Shown here piece by piece: positions 24,592 to 35,700 of a stretch of 64,000 nucleotides of DNA. The stretch is from Candidatus Propionivibrio dominans. GTDB taxonomy: Bacteria; Pseudomonadota; Gammaproteobacteria; Burkholderiales; Rhodocyclaceae. The notes under the pieces were generated by a model that was not told the DNA's origin, did no database searches, and saw only the letters and a list, made by a program, of their open reading frames with translations. How positions within the stretch are numbered: position 1 is the first letter of the stretch; each line of letters begins with the position of its first letter. The stretch is from assembly GCA_016709335.1 (NCBI GenBank), contig JADJNC010000006.1, forward strand, positions 150,203 through 214,202, read 5' to 3'. A program made the translations under genes and the position numbers.

Positions 24592-25360
24592 GGTCGCCGA
24601 GGGCGATGTTGGCCTGTTGCAGTTGCCGTTTCATCCCCTCCTGAATCTCGAGCAAATTGCGCGTTTCGAGATGGAGCAAATCCTTGAAGCGCTGTTGTGT
24701 CTGGCGATGGATCAACCAGGCGAAGGCAATGGCAAACAGCAGGGCCAGCAGAGTGGCTGCAACAATAAGTGAAAACATGCGCCGCATTTCAGACTGGAAT
24801 TCTGCTTCGCGCTGCGCCAGCAGGTTTTCTTCCGTCTCGATAAAGCCGAGCATTTCGCTTTGGATCGAATCCATCAAGGACTTGCCCTGACCGCTGCGTA
24901 CCAGCGCCAGTGCGGCCGGCATTCCCTGCTGGCGACGCAATTCGATGGACTGCGACATTTCAGCCAATTTGGCTTCGGTCAATGGAGCCACTGCGTCAAG
25001 GTATTTCTGCGCCGCAGGCAGCAAGGTCAAGCGCCGCAAATCCTGCAGACGGCCACTGAGGCTGTCGCGATTTGCCAGATACGGTTCCAGAAAGGATTCG
25101 TCACCGGTCAACAGGTAGCCGCGCTGACCGGTCTCGGCATCGGTCAATGCAGAAAGAAAACGGTTGGCGTCCGTAATTACCGCGAAGGTATGTTTCCGCA
25201 CAGCGGCCGCTTCTTCGATCTGCCTGAAGGTCCACAGCGATAAAACCACCCCGAGCGCAACCAGCAGTAACGCTGCAACAAACCCGGCCAGCGTTTTATG
25301 CGTCGCTTTCACGAGAAAACTGCCCTCGCTCCTGCCGGCGTCCTTGTTGCCGATGGCCAC
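24563..25360 (-). CDS. CHASE3-domain membrane sensor, N-terminal part of the split kinase
   Basis: 265 residues in this frame. Two membrane helices (TLAGFVAALLLVALGVVLSLW at about 22-42 and MFSLIVAATLLALLFAIAFAWLI near 197-219) flank a periplasmic CHASE3 domain (RKHTFAVITDANRFLSALTDAETGQRGYLLTG). A coiled-coil signalling helix then runs into the kinase, where the frame ends 29 bases after the kinase frame opens. GTG 25360 or GTG 25312 may be the start. Palindrome site 5 lies about 320 bp upstream with a leftward CATGAT. It probably belongs to the same protein as the kinase. Confidence 0.82.
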   Translation of the reverse strand: MAIGNKDAGRSEGSFLVKATHKTLAGFVAALLLVALGVVLSLWTFRQIEEAAAVRKHTFAVITDANRFLSALTDAETGQRGYLLTGDESFLEPYLANRDSLSGRLQDLRRLTLLPAAQKYLDAVAPLTEAKLAEMSQSIELRRQQGMPAALALVRSGQGKSLMDSIQSEMLGFIETEENLLAQREAEFQSEMRRMFSLIVAATLLALLFAIAFAWLIHRQTQQRFKDLLHLETRNLLEIQEGMKRQLQQANIALGDREEKAGGDA

Positions 25361-25676
25361 CTTGTAATTTTCCCGGACATGTCCAACCTCGGTTTATACA
25401 TAGCGACTTAAATAATGGCGCATAGTCTTGCGCAAACGATAAGGTAAAGGTCAAACGTGGCTGATTAATGCGCCAACATTAAAGACGCTATGTATAATAA
25501 GCGTGAATCGGTCTGGCACAGCGCATGACCCGAGGTGCGAGCCGCACATCACCTGTTTATACACTCTTCCTGCAAAAATGATGCTTTATTCGCCTTGCCG
25601 GCTCCGGGGCGAACCGAGCTCGTCAATGAATTTCTGACCACGATGCCCGATCATGACGGATAAACGTGCTGCGCTC

Positions 25677-25692
25677 TGTGTGCTGGCGCACA
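25677..25692 (-). promoter_or_regulatory. 16-bp palindrome site 5, upstream of the CHASE3 kinase
   Basis: TGTGTGCTGGCGCACA. Leftward CATGAT (25655-25650) has the exact spacing; the rightward hexamer AAGATG does not fit. The predicted start of transcription is near 25643, leaving a leader of about 280 bases, the longest of all the sites. Confidence 0.6.
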
Positions 25693-25914
25693 TAGCGCGG
25701 ATATTTGTAGAGGAAGATGGAAGGATGCAGGCCGGGTTGGCACAGCGTCACCTGACTTCGGAGCAGTAATCTGGCATGTTGAAGAGATGGAAAATGCTTC
25801 ACCACCAAGTCAGCGCGAAGCCTCCCTGAAGAGGGACCAAGAACACAAAGATTCACCAAGAAAACCTTATTTTTTCACTGGCGCCTTGGGAGTTCGCTGG
25901 GTCACGGGTCCCAT

Positions 25915-25972
25915 TGCGGGGGGGCGCCCCCCGGGGGGGAAGGGGGCGGCGCCGGGCGGGGGCCTGGGGGTG
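25915..25972. other. G/C-only low-complexity run
   Basis: About 58 bases made almost only of G and C runs (GGGGGGGCGCCCCCCGGGG type). It is a miniature of the block at 49898-51003 and is suspicious as an assembly artefact. Confidence 0.6.
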
Positions 25973-26003
25973 ACAGCCTCTGCTTGCTGCGAAATGTGCG
26001 GGT

Positions 26004-26576
26004 TCAGTCGCGTCGCGGCATCATCCGCAGCAGCGTGTCATCATGTACCCCATAGTGATGATACAACGCCGCTGCCGCGTGAAATCCAATGAGGAAGTAA
26101 CCCACCGTGGCACCGGTCTCATGTATCTCCTTGATCAACGTCGCCAGTGTTTTACTCTCGCCGATGAGCGCTGGAAGTTGCAGACCGAAGAAGGGGATCG
26201 GCTTTGCTGCGGCGCTGAGCAGCAACCATCCGGCCAGCGGCAGGCCGAGCATCAATGCATAGAGCGCCAGATGCATCAGCCTGGCCAGCAGCTTCTGCCA
26301 TCGGGGCGGATCGGGCCTGATATCCGGTATCGGGGACGTCAGGTTAAGCACCAGACGCAGCGCGGCCAGGACAAGAACCGACAGGCCCAGCATGAAATGC
26401 CAGGTTTTCATCATCTCGCGTGAGTCACTGCCTTTGGGGAAGATCCCTTTGAGCTCCATGCAGGCGTACACCGCAGCGATCAGTATCAGCATGAGCCAGT
26501 GAATGCCGATTGAAAATGATCCGTAACGCACTGTGTTGCTGCGCAATCCTGATATGGGTGAATTTTCCATGGTCAT
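26004..26576 (-). CDS. Cytochrome b561-type membrane protein
   Basis: 190 residues with four membrane helices. Conserved histidines for two b-type hemes are H26 (GIHWLML), H60 (KTWHFMLGL), one in helix 3 (LMHLALY) and one in helix 4 (LIGFHAAAALYHH). This is the CybB/YodB pattern: transfer of electrons from the quinone pool, often superoxide-oxidising in E. coli CybB. Length and motifs are normal. It is monocistronic and ends 30 bp from a G/C-only run. Confidence 0.9.
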   Translation of the reverse strand: MTMENSPISGLRSNTVRYGSFSIGIHWLMLILIAAVYACMELKGIFPKGSDSREMMKTWHFMLGLSVLVLAALRLVLNLTSPIPDIRPDPPRWQKLLARLMHLALYALMLGLPLAGWLLLSAAAKPIPFFGLQLPALIGESKTLATLIKEIHETGATVGYFLIGFHAAAALYHHYGVHDDTLLRMMPRRD

Positions 26577-26635
26577 TCCGATAAAGTTTCGATTAACCTA
26601 AAAAACGCAGTTGAGCGCAATGCCAATATCGTAGG

Positions 26636-26710
26636 CCCTCATCCCCGGCCCTTCTTCCGCAGGGCGAAGGGTGCAAACCCCTCTCCTGCGGGAGAGGGCC
26701 GGGGTGAGGC
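26636..26710. repeat. Dispersed inverted repeat, CCCTCATCCCCGGCCCT ... AGGGCCGGGGTGAGG
   Basis: The outer arms pair over about 16 bases and enclose a second stem (CCTCTCCTGCGGGAGAGG). The type is common between genes of proteobacteria. It lies between cytochrome b561 and the glucan synthase and may act as a transcription barrier. Confidence 0.6.
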
Positions 26711-26771
26711 CAAACCCTCGCCAAACTTGGTGCTGCGGCCAATTTGTCGTGCTCAACTGAGGTTTCCAGGA

Positions 26772-29700
26772 TTAAGCGTTAACTGCGACCTCGACCCGGT
26801 GTTCCTGCTGGTCGTCGACGAGCGGAATCGCCTTGTCGGATTGCTCAACGCCATCAACCCATACGCTGGTCACGCCACTCATGTCGTCATCGTCGGTCTG
26901 CGTTTGCTCCACCGTGATCGAGTACATCGTTTCCCGATAGCGATAGTTTATCTTGAACGACGTCCAGTCGGCGGGCAGGCAGGGGGCGAAATGCAGCGCG
27001 CTCCCCTCCAAGCGCAGCCCAAGCAGCGATTCGAGAATCAAGCGGTACATCCAGCCGGCCGATCCGGTGTACCAGCTCCAGCCACCGCGACCGGTATGCG
27101 GAGTGAGTGCATAGACATCGGCGGTGACGACGTAGGGTTCGACTTTGTAAATCGCCACGGCCTGTGCCGTGAGTGCATGATTGACCGGGTTGATCAGGGT
27201 CAGCACTTCCCAGGCGCGCTCGCGTTCGCCGAGGGCCGCAAAGGCCATCGCCGTCCAGATCGCCGCATGGGTGTACTGCCCGCCGTTCTCGCGTACCCCC
27301 GGCACGTAGCCGCGGATGTAACCGGGATCGAGATTCGCCGTATCGAAGGGCGGATCGAGAAGCTGAACCAGCGCGTCGTCGCGCCGCACCAGATGCTGAT
27401 CAACGGCTTGCATGGCCAGGCGCGAACGCTGGCCGTCACCCGCCCCGGAGAGCACCGACCAGCTCTGCGAAATCGAATCGATGCGGCATTCCGCGTTGCC
27501 TGCCGAACCAAGTGGCGTGCCATCGTCGAAGTAGGCGCGGCGGTACCACTGGCCATCCCAGCCATGCTGCTCGATGCTGCGGCGCAAGCGGGCACCCTCC
27601 TCCGTGCATAGTTCGGCAAAGGCGGGGTCGCCATGGGCAGCGGCCAGCGGCGCGAACTGCCTGAGCACCTGGCACAGGAAGAAAGCCAGCCATACACTCT
27701 CGCCCTTGCCGCCGATGCCGACCAGGTTCATGCCGTCGTTCCAGTCGCCGGAACCGATCAGTGGCAGGCCGTGCGCACCGAAATGCAGACCGTTCCCGAT
27801 GGCTCGCACACAGTGCTCGTAGAGACTGGCCACTTCATTTGAGCGGCCAGGCAGATCGTAGTAGGAGTCGTCCTCCGGGTTGACGGGGCGACCTTCGAGG
27901 AACAGCACCGGTTCATCGAGCACCCCGCTATCGCCGCTACCCAGCACATAGCGGCTCACGGCCAGCGGCAGCCACAGGTAGTCGTCCGAGCAGTGCGTGC
28001 GCACCCCGCGACCCGAGGGCGGATGCCACCAGTGCTGGACATCGCCTTCCTGGTACTGACGGCTGGCGCAGAGCAGCAGGTGTTCGCGCAGCAGACCCGG
28101 CTCGGCGTGGATGAGCGCCATGACGTCCTGCAACTGGTCGCGAAAACCGAAGGCGCCGCCCGACTGGTAGTAGCCGCTGCGAGCCCAGATGCGACAGGCG
28201 AGCGTCTGGTACATCAGCCAGCCGTTGGCCAGCACATCGAGCGCAGGATCGGGTGTTTCCACCTGCACCGCACCGAGCGTACGCTTCCAGTGCTGACGAA
28301 CGGCTTCGAGCGCGCCGCGCGCCGCCACGGCACCGCGGGAGCGCTGCACCAGCTTGCCGGCTTCATCGGCAGTGCGCCCGACGCCCAGGCGAAAGACGAT
28401 CTCGCGCTCCTGTCCGTCGGACAGCTCGAAGTTCACCTGCAGCGCAGCGCAGGGATCGAGGCCGGCACCCACTTTGCCGGACAGCCGCGTGCGTTTCATG
28501 GCCGCCGGATTTTGCAGCGAACCGTTGCGGCCGATGAACTCGGCGCGGTCGCCAGTTAGCGTACGCGCGGGATCGTCGACGTCGAAAAAGGCCAGCCGAT
28601 CCGAAAACTCGGTGCTGTAAGGATTACGTGCGTAAAGCACACCGCTGTCGGCGGCGATTTCAGTGTGCACATGCATCGCCGATTTGGCACGTACATCGCC
28701 GAGCACCCATTCGACATAACCGGTAGCCGACAGCCGTCGTGGCCGCCCCGATTCGTTGCGTACTTTGAGCACTGAAAACTTCACTGCCGCATCCAGCGCC
28801 ACATACACCCAGAGTTCGCTGCGAATTCCGCCCGATCGGGTTTCGAACACGCTGTAGCCGAATCCGTGCCGGACGACATAAGTCGTTTCGGCGCGCACCG
28901 GCAGCGGCGTCGGCGACCAGAAGTGGCCGCTCTGCTCGTCGCGCAGGTAGAGCGCTTCGCCGCTGGCGTCGCTGACCGGGTCGTTGTGCCAGGGGGTCAA
29001 CCGGAATTCGTGCGCGTTCTCGCTCCAGGTGTAGGCGACGCCGTTCTCCGAAACGATGCTACCGAAGTGCGGGTTGGCCAGGACGTTCACCCACGGTGCC
29101 GGCGTTACCTGCCCCGGTGGCAGTACGATGACGTATTCGCGGCCATCGGCGGCAAAGCCGCCAAGCCCGTTGAACAGGATCAAATCCCGGCCCGGCGCTG
29201 CGTCGGCGTGTGCGGATTCGGGGCGGTGCGCACGGATCGGCTTCAGTTGCGGCGGCAGCACTGCAGCAAGGTGGCGATCGTCGAGCTGCTCTTCGAGCGA
29301 TCCCCGGCTGTCGGTGATCAGCGCCCGCGCCACCGACTGGAAGAGGATACGATCCTCGCCCGATATCTGCTCCGCCTGCCGGACAAAGATGCCGCCCGGC
29401 CGATCGATCACACTGGCCTCGATACCCGAGGTGATCAGCCCGACGATCTGCTCCTGCAGTTGCTGCCGGTATCCGGCGTGATCTTCGTTCCAGATCACCA
29501 GGTCAACCGCCAGTCCCTTCATGCGCCAGTAGGCATGCGCCTGGACGAGCTGGCGTACGAGCCCGATATTGGCCGCATCACCGATCTGCAACAGTACGAT
29601 CGGCAGATCGCCCGAGATGGCATAGCCCCACAGTCCGGATTGCCCACGGCGATTCATGATCTGCACGGCAGCATCGGCGCGCAGCCCGGCATTGGCGTAG

Positions 29701-32700
29701 ATCACCGAACTGGCCAGGCGCGCATGCAGTTGCGCATCGATCTCGCTGGCATTGAGCTGGCGCAACACAACCTGACTGTGCGTCCACGCCAGGTCGAGGA
29801 CTCGATCCGCCAGATGCCGATCCTGATACTTGTCAATCAGGGACACGGCCTGGTCGCGGGTTTCGGCCATGCCGGTTACCGTATCGACGGTGACCGACTG
29901 TCCGGCATCGAGCGTCAGCGAATGACGAATGGCGACAATCGGGTCGAGCACCGAACCCTCGGCACCCGAGAGCGCCGCGCTCGTGCTCATGGCCAGCGGA
30001 TCGGCGGCGCTGCGTCCCCGACCGATGAAGCGCGCGCGATCCGTCTCGTAAGACACCTGGCCAATGACGGCGCCATGCACCGCCATCAGGTGCAGCATCC
30101 ACGGCGCCTGCTCGTCGCGCGAGCGCGGCCGGCGGGTGCACAGGATGGCGCGGCGCTCGCGCATGATCTCTGTCTGCACGAACAGATTGCTGAAGGCCGG
30201 ATGCAGCGTGTCGCTTGCCGGCGCGGCGATCACCACTTCGGCATAACTGGTGACTTCGATTTCCCGGCGCTGTCGCGAGCGATTGGTAATGCGCACCCGA
30301 CGCAACTCGATATCGTCCTCCGGCGAGACGACGATCTCGGTATGTGTCTCGAAATAGCCGCCGCCAACGAGGCCAACGCTGGCGCTGGCGTCAACCGGGT
30401 CGCGACGGCGGAACTCGGCATGCCCTTCGGAGAATATCGCTTCGTATTTTTTCGCTCGCCTGAGCGTCGGCTGATGAGCGGCCGACCAGAATGGGTCACC
30501 AGTTCCACCGGCCCCCCGGGTCAATTCGCGGATGTAGCAGAAGCTCCCCCAGTTGTCGCAGGTGCCATCTTCACGCCAGCGGGTAACCGCCAGATCTTTC
30601 CAGCGACTGTAACCGCCGCCGGCGTTGGTGACCATTACGTGATAGCGACCGTTGGACAGCAACTGGACCTCGGGAACCGCTGTGTCCGGGCTGCTGAACA
30701 GGCGAATCGGCAGTTCGCTGGCCAGCGGCGTCGAACGTACTCCGGAAAGTCTGGCCGTATGCGAAAACAAGGCCGTGACCTTGGGAATACGCTCCTGAAG
30801 CAGCAGCAGGACGGCCTGGAACAGCCGGTCGGAAGCGAAGCGCCGCTGCATCGGACGATCCAGGAGCAGATAGGCCAGGGCGAGCAGGCTCATGCCCTGG
30901 TGATGCGCCATGTAGGAGCGCACCACCGCGCACGTTTGCCCGCGGCGCTGCCGTGCCGGCGTGTAATCGATCGCTTCGAAGAAGCCGAAGCGGCCCATGA
31001 AGCCCTTGCCGGCCAGCCGCTCCAGATTCAGGCAGGCCGCCTCGGGTGCCACCATCAACGCCAGCACCGAGGCATAGGGTGCAACGACCAGGTCTTCGGC
31101 CAAACCGCGCTTGAGCCCGAGACCCGGAACACCAAAGGCGCGGTACTGGTAATTGAGATGCACATCGACGGTGTTGTAGCCGGATTCGGACATGCCCCAG
31201 GGAACGCCGCGCTGCTTGCCATACTCGATCTGCCTGGCCACCGCCGCCTTGCAGGTCTGGTCGAGCAGCGTGTTGTCATAGCTCGGCATGACCAGAAGCG
31301 GCATCAGGTACTCGAACATCGATCCACTCCAGGACAGCAGAACCGGGTCTCCTCCCGTGCCGGTGAGCAGACGCCCGAGAGCAAACCAGCTCTCCTGCGG
31401 CAATTGCCCCTGGGCAATGGCGACGAAACAGCCAAGGCGAACTTCGGAAGCCAGCAGGTCGTAGAATCCCGCATCCATGCGGTGCTCGCCGACGTTGTAG
31501 CCGATGCTCAACAAATGACGCGACTTGTCGAACAGGAAGTCGTACTCCATGTGCGCGAATTCGCCGGTTTGCACGATCAGCCGATCGATCGCCGTCATGC
31601 GCGCTCTGGCGCGCTCGCTGGCGGCCTGGATGGCGCGTTGTAGATCGGCCAGCCAGACGCGTTGCCCGGACGTCAATGCATTTTCCCCGGGCGGCGTCGC
31701 GGTATCGAGGCGTCGCCCGATTTTCTGACAGAGACCGGCATCCAGCCTTGCCAGTTCGCGCAGGCTGGGTATGGACGTGATCGAGGCGAACTCGTCAATC
31801 CGGGTGAAACAGGCGGCAAGCCCACCGGGTGCCGTCGTCAGCAGCAGCCACGGGGCGAGGAAGGTCAGCTCGTCGAGCGACTCCCGGCACTGGCGCTCCA
31901 GTGCCTGCGCCCATTTTCTGGCTTCCTGCCTTTTCTCCTCGTTCTCCGGGGCGTAGTCGTCGATGACATCGACCGTGCCGACGAACGGAGCGAGCAAGCC
32001 GGCGGCTCCACTTTCCAGCCGGTCAAGGCTCGCATGCATGGCCGCCAGCGTATCCGGGGGCGTAGCGGATACCGAGTCCAGGGCATGCCTGAACGCTACG
32101 AGCAGTCCGGCGACAACCCGGTCCGCCTCGTCCTCGAGAACATCTTCGAGAATCCTGAAGGTATCGTTCAGGCCGTTGAACAGCCGCGCATCAATAATCC
32201 TGTCATCGGCTACGGCGAGCAGGCCCGCGCGCAGGGTGAGCAGATGGCCGGCGAGGTTGCCGCTGTCCACCGTCGAGATATACATCGGTGCCAGGGGCTC
32301 CAGGGTCCGCGTGTCGTACCAGTTGTAGAAGTGCCCGCGATAGCGTTCAAGGCTATCCATGGTGTGCAGGGTATTCGCCGTACGCCGGGCGAGTTGACCG
32401 GCCGGGATGAAACCGAAGTCGTAGGCGGATAGATTGGCCAGCAGTGCCAGCCCGATGTTGGTCGGCGAGGTACGGTGCGCCACGGCGGCACTGCGATATT
32501 CCTGGATGTTGTCCGGTGGCAGCCAATGGTCTTCCGGCCCGACGAAACTGTGAAAGAACTCCCATATGCGCCGCGCCAGCATGCGCAGGAAGAAAGTCTG
32601 TTCGGCGCTCAGTGACGCCTTGCGGCGAGTCAGCGGGCGGCTGATCCACCAGGCGATGAATGGTGCGGCCAGCCACAGCAGCAGAATCGGAGCGGCCACG

Positions 32701-35700
32701 GCCAGCGCCGCCGGATTCTCGCTGGCCAGATGGACCGCCAGCGCACTGGCGATAGCCGGGGCAATCCACATCGAGCGATAGGAGGTGGCAAGTTCACTGA
32801 CTTCGCTGTGGCCATGCGCAGCCGATTTGCGCGCCGCTTCACGCTCGGTCTCGCTCGACGGATTCCATTCGAGCAGCCGGCGCTGTGCCACCCTCATTCG
32901 CCAGGCCGTGCGTGCGATGGCGTCCAGACTGTAATAGGCCTCGTACGGCAGGCAGGCGAGTTCGAACGCCACTTGCTGGCCGTGCCGTAAGGCTGAGCGT
33001 GCCACAGCGGCGAGGTGTTGCTGCAAGAGCACCTCGTCCGGTTTGCGCAACAGATCGAGAATCAGGGCGAACAGGCCGGGAATCACCAGGATGCCCAAGA
33101 CCGACACGGTCCACCCCGCGGCCGACGACTGCAGCGTCCATCCGAGCAGCAGCAACAGAGTCAGCGCTGCAGGAGCCAGACTACGCCGCAGATTGTCGAT
33201 CAGCTTCCATTGCGAGAGGAGCGAGAGCGGGTTGATTTGCCGGGTATTGACAACATTCCTGCTCGGCATTGGGTCATTCGCTGCCTCGCCTTGCCCTGCC
33301 CTGTTGCCGGCATCTCGAGCACGAGAGCGGCCAGGAACCTGCCGCAGCAGCCACCCAGCCAACTGCCAATCGCCGCGAATCCAGCGGTAACGGCGGTTCA
33401 CATCGGCGCTGTAGCGCGCCGGATAGTCCTCGAACAACTGAACATCGCTGAGCAGCCCGGCGCGCACGTAACAGCCTTCGAGCAGATCGTGGCTGAGGAT
33501 CAGATTCTCGGGGAAACGATTGCCCAGGGCCTGCTCGAAAGCATCGACGTCATAGATTCCCTTGCCGATGAACGAGCCTTCGCCGAACACGTCCTGATAG
33601 ACATCCGATACGGCGCGGGTATACGGATCGATACCCGGTTCCCCGCCGTAAAGTCGCGCATAGCGCGAGTTTCGGGTCCCCGGCAGACTGATCGCCACCC
33701 GCGGTTGCATGATGCCGTAACCGGCAACGACACGCTGCTTCGCCTCGTCGTAACAGGGCCGATTCAGCGGGTGCGCCATGGCACCGACAAACAGCCGCGC
33801 CGCATCGCGCGGCAACTGCGTATCCGTGTCGAGGGTGATGACGTACTTTACGCCGCAGAGTACGGCAGTATTGCCGGCGAGATGCGAAAAAGAACTACTG
33901 CGGGATTCACTGCGGGAATCTCTGCTTACCTCGGCGCAGAGCGCACCGACGGCACCGCGTTGACTTTCACAACCGGCTGATCGCAACAGCGCGTTCAAAT
34001 CGGCCAGCTTGCCGCGCTTGCGCTCATATCCCATCCAGATTCCTTCCTGCGGGTTCCATCGCCGCGGGCGGTGGAAGAGGAAGAAGATATCGTCGCCGGT
34101 CTGGTTTGCAGCGCTGACATACTTTGCGTTCAGCTCGTCGATTCTCTCCTGAGCCAGTTGCACGAGCGGCTCGTCTGCCGGGAGCGATTCCTGATCGGCA
34201 TCGGCAAAATCGGTCAATAGGCCAAAGTGCAGACAATCGTCGCGATTGGCCAGAAACCTGACTTCCAGCACCTCGATCAGATGCTCGATGTTCTGCACAC
34301 TGGTCAGCATGGTCGGCACCACGACCAGCGTGCGCGATTGCGCCGGTATGCCTTTCGAGAAGTCCATTCTGGGCAGCGCATGCGGTTTCACCAGCAGGGT
34401 GGCCAGCCAGTTCACCAGAGCTACGGCCAACTGACTGGCGGCCAGCAGCGAGAAAGTGCCGAACAAGAGCAGCAATAAACCTGACAGCCCGACATTCACC
34501 CCAACTGACAGCCCGGCGAAGTGCAACCCGGGTTCAGTCTGGGCCAGCAGCGCCCTGGTGAGGAGCGCCGTGATCAGCAGGATGGGGCCCAGATAGAGGA
34601 GCAATGGAAAGCGGGCCGCTGTTCTGCGCAAAATCTCCAAGCCGGAAAAGCGAACGTCGGCTGCCCGCTCGAGTTCCGGCAAGCCCAGGTCAATCAGGTA
34701 GAACCCGATATGCCGCGCACGTTCACCGATTCCGTTACCGGCATTGACCGTAGTGCCTGTGCGCGCCAGATCGACGGCCTTGCGCGCCACTTCATCCTCA
34801 GTGAGTCGGCCTTTTTTGGCGATCTCTTCTATGGCGTGACGATAGCGATCACGGGTGGCAAAATCCATCCGGCCATAAACGCCGCCGGGATCCTCAAGCA
34901 GTGCCTGTTCGACGACACTCAGGGTTTCGACGAACTCGCGCCAGTCCACCGCTCCGATAACCCGGAGGCTGCCGATGCTGTTGCTGATCGAGACCTGATC
35001 GGCAGCCTGCTGCTGGTTTTCCAGTTGTACCAGTTGCTCGATGGTCAGACCCGATTCGGAGAGATGCTGCTCGATCCAGGTCAAGGGCAAGGCCAGGGCG
35101 GGTCCTCGACCCTGCAAGCGGCGCGCGAGTTCGGCGACGAAGGCGCTGGTCATTGGCGGGTTTGAGCGCGCCATGTCGGCGATCACCAGAATCAGGCTTT
35201 TGGGGTCTTTCTCGGCAGTCTCCGTCATCGTGTCCGCCCAGGCGTTGGCCAGGTTTAGTTCGACCCGGCCAACAGCGATGCCCACGGCGACGCGACGGAG
35301 ATTCTCGATGACCGCCAGCCGCAGCATGATCGGCGTCGCCCACAACTCGCCCAGCTTGAGCGCGGTGACCGTCTGGTAAGCCGCGACAAAGCGGCTCAGG
35401 ACTTCGGTGTCCACACGGCCATCGCCGTGCGAAATTATTTCAAGAGCAATGTCATAGACGCGAGGGCACCCGGCGGACGGCCCCGATGCTCCGGAGGGTA
35501 AATTTTCGAGGCGTGGCAGATCCCGGCTGTAGCCTTTGGGCAAGTGTCGCTTGGCGGTGCGGATCTGCTCTTCGATGAGATAGAAGTTGTCGAGCAGCCA
35601 CTCCCCGGCCGGTGAAATACGGTGATTTTCGCTGATCGCTGCCGCCAACAGATTGCAGACGCTGACCAGGGTGCTTTCATTCGCTGCCAGCCGAACCAGC

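Larger units (their letters stand above)
25361..26003. other. Long intergenic stretch with regulatory site, repeat-like and G/C-only segments
   Basis: Divided into: an AT-rich leader (25361-25560) with GCTATGTATAAA-like segments; palindrome site 5 (25677-25692); a purine-rich segment with ACCAAGAACACAAAGATTCACCAAGAAAACC at about 25838-25868 that resembles low-complexity dispersed intergenic repeats; and a G/C-only run (25915-25972). No credible gene was found on either strand. Confidence 0.5.

Noticed and set aside
28866..31643. A 925-codon plus-strand frame opposite the glucan synthase
   Set aside because: It is the antisense shadow of a clear 3000-residue gene with GT84 and GH94 motifs, has no ribosome site and no recognisable domain. 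The same holds for 22117-24072, 15186-16352 and 46831-48192.
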